Shown here one piece after another: positions 24,770 through 36,160 of a DNA stretch of 64,000 bases. Origin of the DNA: Apricaphanius iberus (taxonomy: Eukaryota; Chordata; Actinopteri; Cyprinodontiformes; Aphaniidae); contig JAPXFQ010002816.1 in NCBI GenBank assembly GCA_028564705.1, positions 170,970-234,969 on the forward strand, given 5' to 3'. The notes below the pieces were generated by a model. It saw nothing but the letters and a program-made list of their open reading frames with translations, searched no databases and was not told the DNA's origin. The position numbers were made by a program, and so were the translations under genes. How positions within the stretch are numbered: the first letter of the stretch is position 1; each line of letters begins with the position of its first letter.

Positions 24770-25230
24770 TGAAGGGGGAGGGGCAGGTAAGGACGAACAG
24801 TTGGGGACTGATGAGCAGCATGATGATGATGGCCGAGGTCAGAGAGGAGTGACAAGAGTGATGCAGCAGCAGGGTGGTAGGAAGTACCGCAGAAGCTGCA
24901 AGATAGGGATGCCCGGGTCGCAAAGATGCGGCAATATAACTCAGAGTCTAGACAACCCCAGTATGTACCTTGATTGTATTGGGCGAGACGGCCTGCTGCC
25001 TGGGATGAGAAAAGGACGTGATATTGATAAAATCCCGTTCCTCCAAATCTAAGGGTCATGTCAAGGACAATAGACAAATAATCGTCTAACTCGGTCCGCC
25101 GGTCAGGAAACACTGAGCAAATGATGTCCCTGTAAAGAGAGAATGCAAAAGCAAACTCTGTGGGGGTCAGATCTTTGGAACTAGAGTTAAGAGCTGAACC
25201 TAGCTGCATCAGCCCCATTCCGGTCTGCAA
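24766..25230 (-). pseudogene. Ngaro gag-like central domain
   Basis: A 154-codon open block. LDDYLSIVLDMTLRFGG, FYQYHVLFSSQAAG and DSELYCRIFATRASLSC resemble the gag-like region before the zinc finger in DIRS-type elements (the 'Y-H-x-L-F-S-x-x-A' and 'D-x-x-L-Y' landmarks). After SCSFCGTSYHP the frame turns His/Ala-rich and is probably shifted from the true one. Presumed to package element RNA. Confidence 0.6.
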
Positions 25231-25298
25231 CTCCCGGGGCTGACCTGAGAGACCTAGAGAGGGTTGGAGAAGGAGACCTAAATCGATGTAATTACCAT

Positions 25299-25733
25299 TC
25301 AGAATTTGTTACCGGAGAGCGGGTGAGGGAGAGGAATTGATTGATTTAATGAAGATGCGGCCTGAGAGGCTAAGAAAGAGAAATAATTAGTTATGAATGA
25401 GGCAAAATTTGAGGGAAATGAGACAGAAGATGCTTCCCCGCCAGCAGGGGGAGCTGTGGGCATTGGCCCGGCAGCGGAGGCCCGGGATATGCCCTGAGAG
25501 GAAGTGGGGACTGAGGCTGAAATAGGAAGTGGATTATGAGAGGAGGAAGTTTGGGTTAACGGTGAAGTAGAGGGAAAAAGGAGCTTGGAGAGGCAAGATT
25601 TATTAGCAGAACGGCTAAAGGGGATGCCTCTTTCCCTGAGTGAAGATTGCAAGCGGGCTACTGTCCAGACAGACATGTCCGGACGGTTGGAGACGGAGGC
25701 GGAAGAACGACGAACTCTGAGTGAGTTCCTCAT
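25299..25733 (-). pseudogene. Ngaro ORF1 segment with SAP-like motif
   Basis: A 144-codon open block. WTVARLQSSLRERGIPF followed by SANKSCLSKLLF matches the helix-turn-helix spacing of a SAP (nucleic-acid-binding) motif. A Ser/Pro/Ala-rich linker follows, then a hydrophobic helix (FASFITNYFSFLASQAASSL). An earlier block at 26,295-25,891 begins with an ATG and an acidic N-terminus (DPSESDEELF) and then degenerates into a Ser/Arg-rich shifted frame. I take it as the start of the same ORF1. Confidence 0.55.
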
Positions 25734-25890
25734 CCGGACGGGAACGGGGAGGAGAAGCCCTCCGAGCTGGACTGCCAGAGAGATCGGGAGGAAAGTGCTG
25801 AGCTTGTGGCGAACAGGGAGCCTGAAGTGATCGGGAAGTAGAGAAACTTGGAGCCGATCGGCCTGCAGCGCCTACTGAGGACCGCTGAAC

Positions 25891-26295
25891 TCAAGAAGAA
25901 GTCCCGGGGCGCGACGAGGACACACTGCGGGAATGGGAGGAAACTTGGACCGAGCGGCCTGAAGCCAGAGAAGAAAAACGGGGAGGCGAAGCCTCGAGAC
26001 AACAACGAAGGGAGTTAGATGTGCGGGGAGGAGATGGAGAAGGGCGCCGATCTAGGCGGACGAGTGTACGGCCTCGAGGCGTGGAAGTCGCTGGAGAGGG
26101 ATCCGACTGAGCGGAGCAAGATTGAAGAGCTCTGGTTGACTGAGAGGACTGGCTGGAATCCCGATGAGCCGATGGAAGCCTGGCACAGCGAGAGACTTGA
26201 CGGACCACGGATGGAGGTGATGATCCAATGATGGAAGTCTCGCTGGAGAAGAGCTCCTCATCGGATTCGGAAGGATCAAGGGTAAGCACATCCAT
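25891..26295 (-). pseudogene. Ngaro ORF1 N-terminus, frameshifted
   Basis: The ATG at 26,295 lies 32 bp inside repeat A1. The first ~30 residues are acidic (SDEELF) and may be the authentic start. The remainder is Ser/Arg/Pro-rich with no motif. Several overlapping frames on both strands have similar length because this element is GC-rich and poor in stop codons, so the exact path is uncertain. Confidence 0.4.
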
Positions 26296-26326
26296 GAAAA
26301 TAGAGCTTGTCTTCGCAAACCAAGGC

Positions 26327-26518
26327 GGGTTTACGAGACCACAGTCTGAGCGACGCTGATGGCTAGGTGCTCGGATTTGAATAGATCACAGAGTAATTAG
26401 GAATGGAATTCAGGTGTGAGATGACAGGTGAGTCGGATCCGAGTAGATTAGTGAGAGAATACTGAATATGAGGCGTGGTCCAGCTCACGAACCTAAGTTA
26501 ACATATTAACTTACATTT
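26327..26518 (-). repeat. Ngaro split direct repeat A1 (5' end)
   Basis: 192 bp from gggtttacgagaccacagtc to acttacattt, the partner of A2. Flanking DNA to the right begins 'tccgacaacacctg'. No target duplication is seen, as expected for recombinase-mediated insertion. Confidence 0.9.
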
Positions 26519-26589
26519 TCCGACAACACCTGTTTTAAGCAAAAATGTCAAAAACCATTGGCATTTTCTCGGACCTGGATTCTAGCAGC

Positions 26590-26940
26590 ACTAGTTCAAT
26601 TCGCCTCTGTGTTGTTGGCGGAACCGTTTCCGCTGAGGAACCCCCATTGTGGAGAGCTCTCTGTTTATGCTAGCTCTCCACATGCCTTGCAGCCTTTCAC
26701 ATAACCATTTTACAATAAACAAAGTGCTGAGCAATGTTGGAGTTATCCAGCTGTACAGTTTTGATCCAGATACCATTTCAGATGAGGACCAGGAAGATGC
26801 ACATAGATCCAGTCGTCTACAAGTAGATGCATCAAAATGGTATTGTGACATCTTTGGAAACGGAGCATGGACAAACAATTTTATTGGAGCACTTTATCTA
26901 GTCCGTTACAGATGTAAAAAGACAGTTTTTGTTTGAGGCG
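26590..26940 (+). pseudogene. Possible relic of a P2X7-C-terminus-like Cys-rich domain
   Basis: The frame at 26,649-26,936 reads IQLYSFDPDTISDEDQED, then SRLQVDASKWYCDIFGNG. The pattern (aromatic-FxP, acidic run, R-L-x-x-D-A-x-x-W-x-C-x-x-x-G-N) recalls the C-terminal cytosolic domain of P2X7-like proteins, which is copied many times in fish genomes. The cysteines after W are mostly lost, so at best this is a pseudogene fragment. Start is not defined. It could also be chance. Confidence 0.3.
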
Positions 26941-27014
26941 TAAGTTGCACATTTTATTTCCTTTGGATGTGTGTGGGTGTGCTTGTCTTTGTTGGCAAAA
27001 GTGTTTGCTGCCTC

Positions 27015-27255
27015 TACTAGAGATACAACGATACCACTTTTTTTTCAAACCGATACAATACCGACTTGGATCTGAGTATTTGCCGATAACAGAGCCAACA
27101 CCGATACTTCTACCTCACAAAAAATGCAATGAATTGGAAGACAGGATTTATTTTCTTCTCTGCTTGTAACAAGAAATGATGGGGAATGCTAAAACAGTAC
27201 ATAAGAAAGATAGCGGCCCTGATACCAGTATTGGTGTGTCTCTGGTGTCTACAGT
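27015..27255. mobile_element. Short non-autonomous DNA element, possible
   Basis: The left end agagatacaacgataccac and right end ccagtattggtgtgtctct are partly inverted to one another (agagacacaccaatac). The 'accgatac' repeats inside are typical of a small fish hAT-like family. No target duplication is clear. Confidence 0.4.
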
Positions 27256-27809
27256 TATAATTGCATCTGTGATTGGTATATGATACAATCACAAGACTCT
27301 CAGCTTTCTAATGATATAAAACGTGTATAAATACATAGAAGGTAGAAGTCAGATGATCTGTGGATTTAAACATGGAAGTTAGTAGGGAGCCGTTACTGCT
27401 AACGCATTACAACCCGCTGCAGCATTTAAGTGTTGATTCGCCATCATCTTCTCACGTAGAGTGGAGCAGAAACTTGCTGCCTACCCAAATCCAGTTGTTT
27501 TAGATGCGGTTTTACCATCTGCTATTGATTCAGAGCAAGTTGAATGCAGAAATACTCAGAAATGCAATTTTGGATGGAGAACCAAAACTGACATGATTAA
27601 AAATGAAAGCAGAAATATACAGATTTTGTTTTTCCTTTTCCTTATACATGCATTTTCGGCAAAACAAACACACAAAAAAGAATCCTTTTCCTTATATTGT
27701 CACTATGTGACTTTATTCCATGTGTTTGTTTGTCTCTGCATTATGATTACCCTCAGCTGTCTCTAGTTTCCCTGTTACATCCCAGTGTTCCAAAATGTTC
27801 CACTGTGCT

Positions 27810-27997
27810 CTCACGTCTCTGCTGGTTTGTCACATTATCTTCCTAAGACTCAACACAATCTACTGGGATTCCTTATATAGAAAACTTTTAACTGATTGGA
27901 ATGTTTGTATAATTGTATTACAATTACTTTTGTTGTAAAGTGCCCTGAGATGACATTTGTTGTGAATTTGCACTATACAAATAAAATTGAATTGAAT
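27810..27997 (+). mobile_element. LINE 3' tail, 5'-truncated
   Basis: Contains 'aaagtgccctgagatgac', 'gtgaatttgcactataca' and ends in (aataaaattgaattgaatt), the characteristic 3' terminus with short GAATT repeats of a common fish LINE lineage. No coding part remains. It appears inserted at the left edge of an LTR fragment. Confidence 0.65.
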
Positions 27998-29094
27998 TCC
28001 TGTCGATAGGTGTCTACATCTCCTACGTCTAGTCCGTGTCCTGAGCCTGTTTTGGACTTCTAATGAAGATGAGCCATTGTAGCTGTAAAGATAACTCCAT
28101 TTGGGTCCTCCTTAAACCACCACTTCATTACAGAACAAACCAGCCGACTGGACCCAGCAGAGCATGAATACACAGAAGAGGAACTCTGCAAGCCAGCTTT
28201 AGGAGCTAACACTACCTGCATTCAGCCGCCTCTCCGGGGTCCACTCCTGCTGCCTAGTCAGCACTAACTCCCGGGTACAGTGCCCTAGTAATCTCAAGCT
28301 CCGAACTCTGCGACCCAGCAATCTGTAGTCCAGGTCCCGGAGACCCGCCTCACTTTGGCGTCTACTATGCTGAACCCATTTGCGGGAAACGGGGTGGACT
28401 CCTCTTTTGTACCTCAGCCAGCTCTTGTAGAGGAAATTAGCATTGGCCCATCCAAGCTGGATACTGTTGTGTCAGCAGTCCTGTTGGCAGCCACAGCAGC
28501 AGTTTTTAAGCCTTCTGCCAAAAACATGATCTAGAATCAGCAGAGACTGATCCCAGATCAGCCGAGACTGCTCAGGATTCCATAGTGAGTTTAGCTGACC
28601 CAATGCTCCAGAAAGTGTTTCCGAGTCCAAGTCTCCAGTCTGCGCTACTGAGTCGGAGACTTGTGCCTGCGACTCTGAGCCCAGGTATCCTGGTATCCTC
28701 TAAGGTGCGGCTTGTCTATGGGCTGTTTCCAGCCCACGGCCGTCCACCTGAGTTTTCTGCCTGGTTCTGAGGGCCCCACGGCCATCCACCCGAGTTTTTG
28801 GCCTGGCTCCCAGGACTCGGGCTCCAGAACTTTCGATAGGGTGCCTACAGCCCCATGGTCGGCCCACTAAGTTCCTCTTCAATAGGTTGTTGTGTATTTC
28901 TCTATTTTTTTAGGATTCTTTGCGTTTTTTGGGACTCTGTACAAGTTTTTCTGGTTCTCCCGTCATCAGGTGTCTACTTCTCCCACGTCTAGTCCGTGTC
29001 TTGAGTCTGTTTCGGACTTCTAATAAAGATGAGCTTTCGTAGCTCTGAAGGTAACTTTGCATTTGTGTCCTTCTCAAGTCACAACTTCATGACA
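27998..29094 (+). mobile_element. Ty3/Gypsy-like LTR retrotransposon relic
   Basis: A direct repeat of ~135 bp (27,998-28,132 and 28,957-29,094) shares tacgtctagtccgtgtc-type sequence and 'gacttctaataaagatgagc', with a polyadenylation signal in the right copy. The copies end 'cttcattaca' and 'cttcatgaca', fitting an LTR 3' edge. Directly after the first copy comes 'gaacaaaccagccgactgg', then codons for D-P-A-E, a typical Gypsy gag start whose ATG has become CTG. That frame stops after about 45 codons. Only ~820 bp of interior remains, with no protease, RT or integrase. A decayed ~60-bp tandem motif (ggccgtccacctgagttt) lies at 28,735-28,800. Confidence 0.65.
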
Positions 29095-29110
29095 TATACT
29101 TGCATTTTCT

Positions 29111-29112
<2 letters not shown>

Positions 29113-29150
<38 letters not shown>
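29113..29150. repeat. (TA)n microsatellite
   Basis: Uninterrupted TA dinucleotides for about 38 bp. Confidence 0.95.
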
Positions 29151-29153
<3 letters not shown>

Positions 29154-32100
29154 TTTTTTATTCCTTTAACTTATGGGGCTGTTTACATGACAACAAAGTC
29201 GTTTCTGTTTGAATGTGCGGTTGGAAACGACACTGCATTTACACGGCAGAGCGAACTCATTGAAAACGATGTAGTACATATTTCCAGCCTTTAGATGGCT
29301 GTGTGCCCCATGTATGCAGTGTCTAATGGTTTCCCCCAGTTTCCTCCTCCTTACCTGGAAAAACAGTTTAAGAATGGCACCCCGCTTGTGCTTGGCTGAG
29401 GAGTAAATCCAGACAGTGGTGATCTCCTCTCCCGCGAGGTCCTTCTTTATTTGAGGAGAAACAAAAACATTGCGCAAACTGTCCACCTGCAGAAATATGA
29501 GAGATGGGAAGCCTAGCTGAGTTTAAAATCAAAACTAGTGTCTTCAGCATATAATCTTTCCCCGCGTCTGGCCGTTAGCCAGTAAAAATGTAGAAATTGG
29601 CCACATCATTGTATAGCATGCTGTGGGGTTCAGTACTATGATAAAAGGCTAGAGGTCCAGAAAAAATGTTATTTTTGTTAAATCCCTCCCATAGACCCCT
29701 ATGCAATTAAGACTGACTGGCAAATTTTTTTAGCCAGTAGAATTCAAGTTTCTGCCGTTTAGACTGTCAATCAACGTGCATGCACATCGCACAAACCTGT
29801 GGAGAAGAGGTCGTGCAGACAGGCTGCTCAGTGTCTTCCTGTTTACAGTCACCATAATGGCAGAGAGCGGTCATGGAGAAGTCAGAGCAAACTTCTGCTT
29901 AATAGTTAGCCATTCCTCAGCTACCCAGGGCTACATCAACTTCATTTCAAAAAACAATAGGAAGTAGGCCAACAAACTCAAAAAATGCCTTAGAGACCCG
30001 AGTAGGGTGTTGAGTTGATATGTGCCCTCCCCTCGATTTACATCAGAGATGCTTTTCAATATGGAGATAGGCTACCATCGAATCTTAAAAGGCTTCAAAC
30101 TGATGCAGCTTTGGACACATTTCTGCTGAACAAGTTAGACAATCACAGATTCAGTAAAGCAAATCAATATAATATTTTATTGATAAAGTACAAAATGACA
30201 TGCTGTGAAATAACAGTTGATGCACGTGCCCGATTGTGTATGGTGGGTAAAGAGAGCAGGTCGGAAAAACCTCGCGGGGGTGTCATGGCTGTAATGAGTT
30301 AGTCAAAAATTATCATTTCTAACAGATTTTCACCACACCAAATAAATGTACACTAAACTGATGTATGCTGATTTTGCAATATGAAATGTTAATTCTAGTT
30401 GTATGTAAAGAACAAAAAGAAGATTTAATGCACCTGTTAGCTTCAGCTTGAGGTAGTATTTTTAAAATGTACTACGTTTTGTGAAATCAACAGATATTTA
30501 AGCTAGAATAGTTAAATTCAATTGTTTTAGATTTAGCAATTAAATTTTGTTTATTTTTAAAGTAAAAATAAGTTAACTCAAAAGACCTTTTCTCTTTCTA
30601 AATAGTGAAGACAGTCAGTGACTCATCTATTAAGGATGCTGGCTCAGTAAACTACAGACAAAACCTTTATTGTCTTTTGCTGAACACTGCAGCAAAAGAC
30701 AATTCAGATATAAAAATCAATGGCAATTATGGACTTTCAAACATAATACTTTGTAATTTAATACACCCCAAGGCAGTTCAGCATTATTTTCCAAACATAA
30801 TTACTAATGCTTGGATAAAGAACTGATGTATTTTTGTTTTCTCTGTCCCATTAGTCTGTCCTTTTGCTCATCCTTGCCACAAAACCAATATGCAATGGAG
30901 GTAGATTTAAAAGCAATTACTGTCAGCACAATTTAGACCCTTAATTTATACTTGCAGATATTTAAATGCAGAGGCACACAGTGCTGAATTTTCCCTCTCT
31001 CAGCTATCTGCATGTCACCATCCTCCACATTTCATATTACTTTGCCTGCTGAAGAGCAAAACGGTGCTCCACTGTCATCATCTCAAATCACAATGTCCTC
31101 AGCATCTGCTGCATCCCTTCTCATTAATACAATTTAGTGTCTTTTGCATTGGATATCCAATTGCCATGGTGACATGTTTAAAAACAGCATGCAGCAGCTT
31201 GTTATTGCTTCATTAGAAATATGTTTAAAGCATTGCTTTCTCTTTTTTTGCAGGTATCTTGGGTAGAAGATGGAAGAAAAGCTATCTAAGGATGTCCTTT
31301 CTGCAAGCCATTACCACCCATAATTAGATTGTTTAGCTCTTTTTACAGAGTCTAATTCAAAACAACCAATGAAGGCAGAAACTCTAAAACAAAGCAGATC
31401 TTAATACTTAAACTTTTCTTTGATTCGGTAATTTGACTGCATTTTTATATAAAATTATTTTATATTTAAATTGTCAAGCAAAACAGAAAATAGTTTTTTT
31501 GTACAGTTTTGACCAACAAAAGGACAGCTATCCCCACTGCCTGACTTCAACTAAGCTCTCTGTTTGTTCCCAGTTATTGCTGCAGGTATAATCCTCCTCT
31601 GGACTCTCTTCTCATCAGGGTGGGCTTATGCAGGACCCTTCAGCTGCCTTTCGGGTTCTGAGGCCAAAACCTTAGCCTGCCAAAACCTCTTAACACCGGC
31701 CAAAAAGTAGAAGCAGGACACCTTCTCAAAGCAATAACATACGGACAAAACCTTCATCTTTTATATTTCAGGAGCTGCCCCTATCTACCTGTCAGACAAG
31801 GGGAAATAACATAGAAATTTTTATTCTGTTGTTTAACTATTGAACATATTTCTACAAAAGATCTTTGCAGTTATTACAGGTTCTTATCATATGTTTGAGT
31901 TTAAATATGCAGTCCTTAAAATTAAATTGCTCTAGTAGAGTGAAATATGTGTAGATCCGTAAAATATCATGATCTGTAAAATAGGCTGTTTTAAAATAAC
32001 TTATCTTTTTAGTAGTTAGGACAAAGCAATCCTTTTACAAGGGAGTTTTGTCCATGCCCTTAAAAAAGAAGAAAAGAACCACATAAAAACCTGATGCTTT

Positions 32101-34780
32101 TATTATTTTATTCAATGTTCATATGAATAAGAATTTTGACCAACGATAGTAAGGAACATGTAATCCATATACAGTACAATATATGGACATGCATGTCTTC
32201 TGTAATAGAATATTTTTTGTACATTATTATTATTGTTATTATTATTATTATTAGTAGTAGTAGTAGCAGTATTAGTAGTATTATTACATTATTTATGTAA
32301 TCTTATATAATACTAAATTTTTATGAACAGTAAGTTATAATTTTCAAAAATAGTAGAAATAAAAACTTTTCAATAATATACTGACTTATTCAGATGGGAT
32401 GGTTGATACAAAACACTGAGCAGCTGAACTATAAAGCACAAGTGATATGAACTAGAGACAATAATATTGGAAAAACTAACTCCCTTAAGCAAAGAAAGGG
32501 TTCCCAATACCTCTGGTATACATGTTAAGAATGTGAGAAGAGAAATAACAAATATTTCCAGAAAAAAAAAAGAAAAAAAAATTACAGTACAGATGCTCAC
32601 TTTTCTTTGCTCTTGCACTTTGTTTTAGTAATCCTAACATTGGAGTATTGATTAAAGTCTACATATGATCAGTGACTCTAAAAAGTTTGGTGTGTTCTCA
32701 TGAGACTTCATAGAAATGCTTTTTTTAATTTGTCACCACAAGATTTTCTGAGCATGTACAACAAACTGAGCATTTGAGACATTTCCCCACATCAAGCTAC
32801 TGACAAAAAAAGTAATTATTAGGCACTTTTAACTTTACTCCTGTACTTTGCCTTTACAAGACCCTCACAGGTTAAGAAATACCTCTCCATTTAGTCATTG
32901 AAGAGATCGTAAATTTTTATCTGGATTCCCCTTCCAGATTCTAAAAATATCACTAATAGTATATTCGTTTCTGCCTCTCACAAAATTACCTCTGGTGATT
33001 GGCACCATCTCCCTGGGACCTTGTGAGGATGAGCAGGTACAGACAATGGATGGATAGATGGATGTACATTCCTATATGATGACAAAAGGGCAATGGAGTT
33101 GCTTTTGTGTGATTTCCTTTGCAATTTGCTGAGGATGCACAATCAAAGCATGGGCAGGAAAACAATTACAGCTGCTTGTGTGTAGCTGAATGGCAGCAAT
33201 GAAAAGCTTATTGTCGGCTTTGTATACCAGATGTGTCACAGACAAAAGGTGGAAGAGAATGAAGAAGTGGAAACTCTAATTTAGGACATAAACGAGGGCA
33301 CCTGCTCCCATCAAGTCCTTCCCTGGTAGCACTAGCCTTTCTCTATACCAGACTAGAGAAATGAGTAGCATCATTCTGCCGGAAGTAAAAATTTGCTTGA
33401 TCCATGATTTGCTTTTGTTTTCTTGTGTGCAGAAGGTGCAGATGTTACAGGAATGTGCTGGACACACTGAATGAATTGCTGCTTTCCTATCTGAGTATTC
33501 TCAGTTCAAGTTCTCGATGCTGGAGAAAATAGGAAGTGAGGTCTTTGAAGTAATTCCGCCCCGCCATTTATCCCCATCTACCATTTTTACTCCCACACCC
33601 CTGTTTATCCAGTGCTATCACCATAATGCCAGTCATTTATGTGAAAGAGAGTTTGAAACCTGTAATTTTCAAGATGTCTGGCGCTCGCCTATCGGGGGGA
33701 GTGAGCAGAAAGGGTTTTTATCCAGAGAAGGATTTTGATGAAGCTGGTGCTAGGTAAACGTAGGAATAAAATATATAACCACTGATTGTTTTCTGGCCTT
33801 CTCATCAGGCATTAAATATTAAAGTTATTAGAATGACAATGTCCCACCCTATTAGTATAGCTTAATATTTTTGATTTTGCATTGAAGAGACAAATCAGAT
33901 TATTTGATGTGTCATATTGACGTGAGTTTGTAGAAAGGTAAAATTAAATTAAAAACAACTGAAAGTGTTCACATTAATCGTAAACATTCCTATATTTAAC
34001 CAAAAGAAAAAAAATAGGTTTGTCCATGTAAATATGGAAAATTCGTCATCGCTCCCTGCAGCTTAGATTTTACAACCAGAACTGCTTTTCAGAAAACCAA
34101 TAATGTTTACATCTCTGCTGTAATTTGCATTGTGTGATTCATTTAAATAACATTTCTGTGGCTGCTATTTGTACATCGGATTTTCTCGTTTATAATATAT
34201 TTACCTTTTTACTTTTATTCGATATCTACATATGCACACTGTAAATATTCAGTTTAATCTCACAGTTCAACCTGAGAAGTCCACTTTATTCTTAATAAAT
34301 GCACAGCATTTTGTTTCTAACTTTCTTGTGTAATCGTTAATGTTTTTATTATCTGTCCTTTTGCTGATGTTACGGCCGAATTTCCCTTTGTGGGAGAAAA
34401 AAAGGATTTTTCTATTCTACTCTTAAATTGCAATTTTAAAATGTCACATTTACACTTGCTAAAAGTATTTGCTTATCTTCCTACACACATATACAATGTA
34501 CCCATAAATACCTAAATCTGTGAGTACTTAAAGGTCCTGTTCTCTCAGAAACCGTGTCATACTTGTTCTAGTTAAAATATGATTTTTCACTCTGAGTTGG
34601 TTATACATGTAAACATTCTCTCCAACCCTGATTGCTTGCATTAGCCACAGCCTCTGCTCTATTTCATCCAAAAAGTGCTTTACCAACCCCTTTAGCATTC
34701 CTAGGGCCCGCTCAAGGGCCCACTAAAAGGTTGGCAGGATGAGCTAGGGGGTGCAGGATGAGCTGCTGAGTTCTCGCGAG
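29151..34780. other. Non-coding stretch; repeats and two candidate conserved elements
   Basis: No gene is supported. 29,165-29,990 looks like decayed DNA-transposon sequence (the 'gctgtttacatgac...tttacacggcagagc' motif of a fish repeat). 30,840-31,260 and 33,090-33,250 have the balanced composition and transcription-factor-like cores of conserved non-coding elements. An (ATT)n/(AGT)n microsatellite lies at 32,223-32,286. A degenerate fragment of a fish repeat ending in (GGAT)n is at 33,000-33,064. Confidence 0.4.
32223..32286. repeat. (ATT)n / (AGT)n trinucleotide repeat
   Basis: ATT units switch to AGT units (tagtagtagtagtagcagta) and back to ATT, a compound trinucleotide microsatellite. 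Confidence 0.9.
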
Positions 34781-34977
34781 AGCTGTGCATAGGTGAACAT
34801 GGCGGTTATGTGGTAAAATATACAATCAGTCAGGTAAAATAAGAAAATCATTTTGAACCAAACGCAGCTTCTAAACTAACCATCAAGTTACTTTTTTTTC
34901 CCCCTCTAAACAACCTGGACGAGGAAACATTGGATTCGCTGGAGTGCTACCTAGACGAGTGCTTTGATAACATCGTT

Positions 34978-35763
34978 ATGGGTAAGTCACGAAAACCTGC
35001 TTCGGATACAACAACGAGCACACCGTCGCAGAAGCGCACTCGTTCCGAGGCTAGCACATCCACCGACTCGCCAGATAGAAGCTACGGCGACATCCTGGAC
35101 TCAATAGACAAGAAGCTAACCAGCCTGGACGCCCGTCTCGCGCTGGTGGAGGTTCTGCATAAAGAATTTCAGGCTCTGAGGGAATCGCTGGAGTTCAGCC
35201 AACAACAGGTAGCTTCACTACTTACAGAAAATCAAACACTAAAAGAAGATGTTAAGAAACTCACCGAGGGGATGAAGCAGCTGTCGGGAGAAAACAAAAG
35301 CTTCAAGGAGTCTATTCTAGACATCCAGGCCCGATCAATGAGGGACAATCTTGTTTTTTCGGGGATACCAGAGCAGGCTGAGGAAGATGCTGAAGTAGCC
35401 GTGCGAAAGTTCATTCAACACCAGCTGAAACTGCCAGACGACACGGTTAAAAACATAACCTTCCATCGGGTTCACCGACTCGGAGGTAAGAAGCCCAACA
35501 ACACCCGCCCGCGACCAATTGTTGCAAAATTTGAACATTTTAAACAAAAAGAACATGTCAAAGGACGCGGGAGAGAGCTACGGGGGACGAATTACAGCGT
35601 TAATGATCAGTTTCCGAAAGAAATCCTGGACAGAAGACGCGTGTTATTTCCAATTAGAAAAAAACATATTAGTGAGGGCAGTAGGGCTACGGTTAGTGTG
35701 GATAAACTGTATGTTAACGGTCAGCTGTTTAGGGACCCTCAGGTTACTCCTTGGCTTTATTAG
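34978..35763 (+). CDS. L1-like ORF1 protein (RNA-binding, coiled coil + RRM)
   Basis: An intact 261-residue frame. I start it at the ATG at 34,978 (MGKSRKPAS); the frame is open upstream, but there without an ATG. Residues ~1-35 are basic, Ser/Thr-rich and disordered. About 40-125 form a heptad-rich coiled coil (e.g. LLTENQTLKEDVKKLTEGMK). About 125-215 are an RRM-like domain, with RSMRDNLVFSGIPE and ITFHRVHRLG as landmarks. A C-terminal domain follows with RRRVLFPIRKKH. This matches the trimeric ORF1p family that coats L1 RNA and acts as a nucleic-acid chaperone. It is the only full-length protein frame in this element. Confidence 0.88.
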   Translation: MGKSRKPASDTTTSTPSQKRTRSEASTSTDSPDRSYGDILDSIDKKLTSLDARLALVEVLHKEFQALRESLEFSQQQVASLLTENQTLKEDVKKLTEGMKQLSGENKSFKESILDIQARSMRDNLVFSGIPEQAEEDAEVAVRKFIQHQLKLPDDTVKNITFHRVHRLGGKKPNNTRPRPIVAKFEHFKQKEHVKGRGRELRGTNYSVNDQFPKEILDRRRVLFPIRKKHISEGSRATVSVDKLYVNGQLFRDPQVTPWLY

Positions 35764-36160
35764 TCATATTTAACAGAACCAAGACAGAATTAGCTTTATC
35801 AGACAACTATAGTTTAAAAAAAAAGCACAGCTCAGCAGGCTGTTTTTGTTTGTAAATGTGGGTAGGGGCAGGGCTGTGCACTAGATTGCTTTTTCTTTTT
35901 TTTTTCTTTTTTCTTTTTCTCTATTTTCTTTCTCACATTTGTACCACCAAATCTCTTTATCACCTTTTTTCCTTTTTCTCTCTCACACACACACAGACTT
36001 TTATCATGGCATATTCATGTTTTTCCATCATACTTTCATTCTGTACACACCTGTATGGTGCATTATTTGCCTCGCTTTATCTCTGCTTCTGTTTTTTTTC
36101 AATCTGGCAACCCCATGGACAAACCAAAATTACACCTATATTCATCCTTGGCGATAGTAC
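35764..36160 (+). other. Inter-ORF spacer of the L1-like element
   Basis: A 397-bp spacer that is strongly pyrimidine-rich on the plus strand (35,890-36,000; runs of CTTTTTT and TCTCTCTC) plus a short CA repeat. Open frames here are low-complexity Phe/Leu/Ser by-products. Such a long spacer may hold an internal initiation or translation signal for ORF2; nothing specific can be identified. Confidence 0.5.

Larger units (their letters stand above)
22356..26518 (-). mobile_element. Ngaro-type tyrosine-recombinase retrotransposon, minus strand, defective
   Basis: Split direct repeats define the unit. Reading the minus strand: A1 (26,518-26,327), coding region, B1 (23,262-23,090), A2 (23,089-22,898) directly abutting B1, a spacer, then B2 (22,528-22,356). 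A copies are both 192 bp and B copies both about 173 bp. A1...B1A2B2 is the arrangement of Ngaro elements, which have tyrosine recombinase instead of integrase. Coding remnants in order are a SAP-like motif, a gag-like domain, a Cys/His zinc finger, RNase H and tyrosine recombinase. The reverse transcriptase core is missing. Many frameshifts and stops show the copy is dead. Confidence 0.85.

Noticed and set aside
24540..25052. 170-codon plus-strand frame
   Set aside because: Antisense shadow of the GC-rich Ngaro gag frames.
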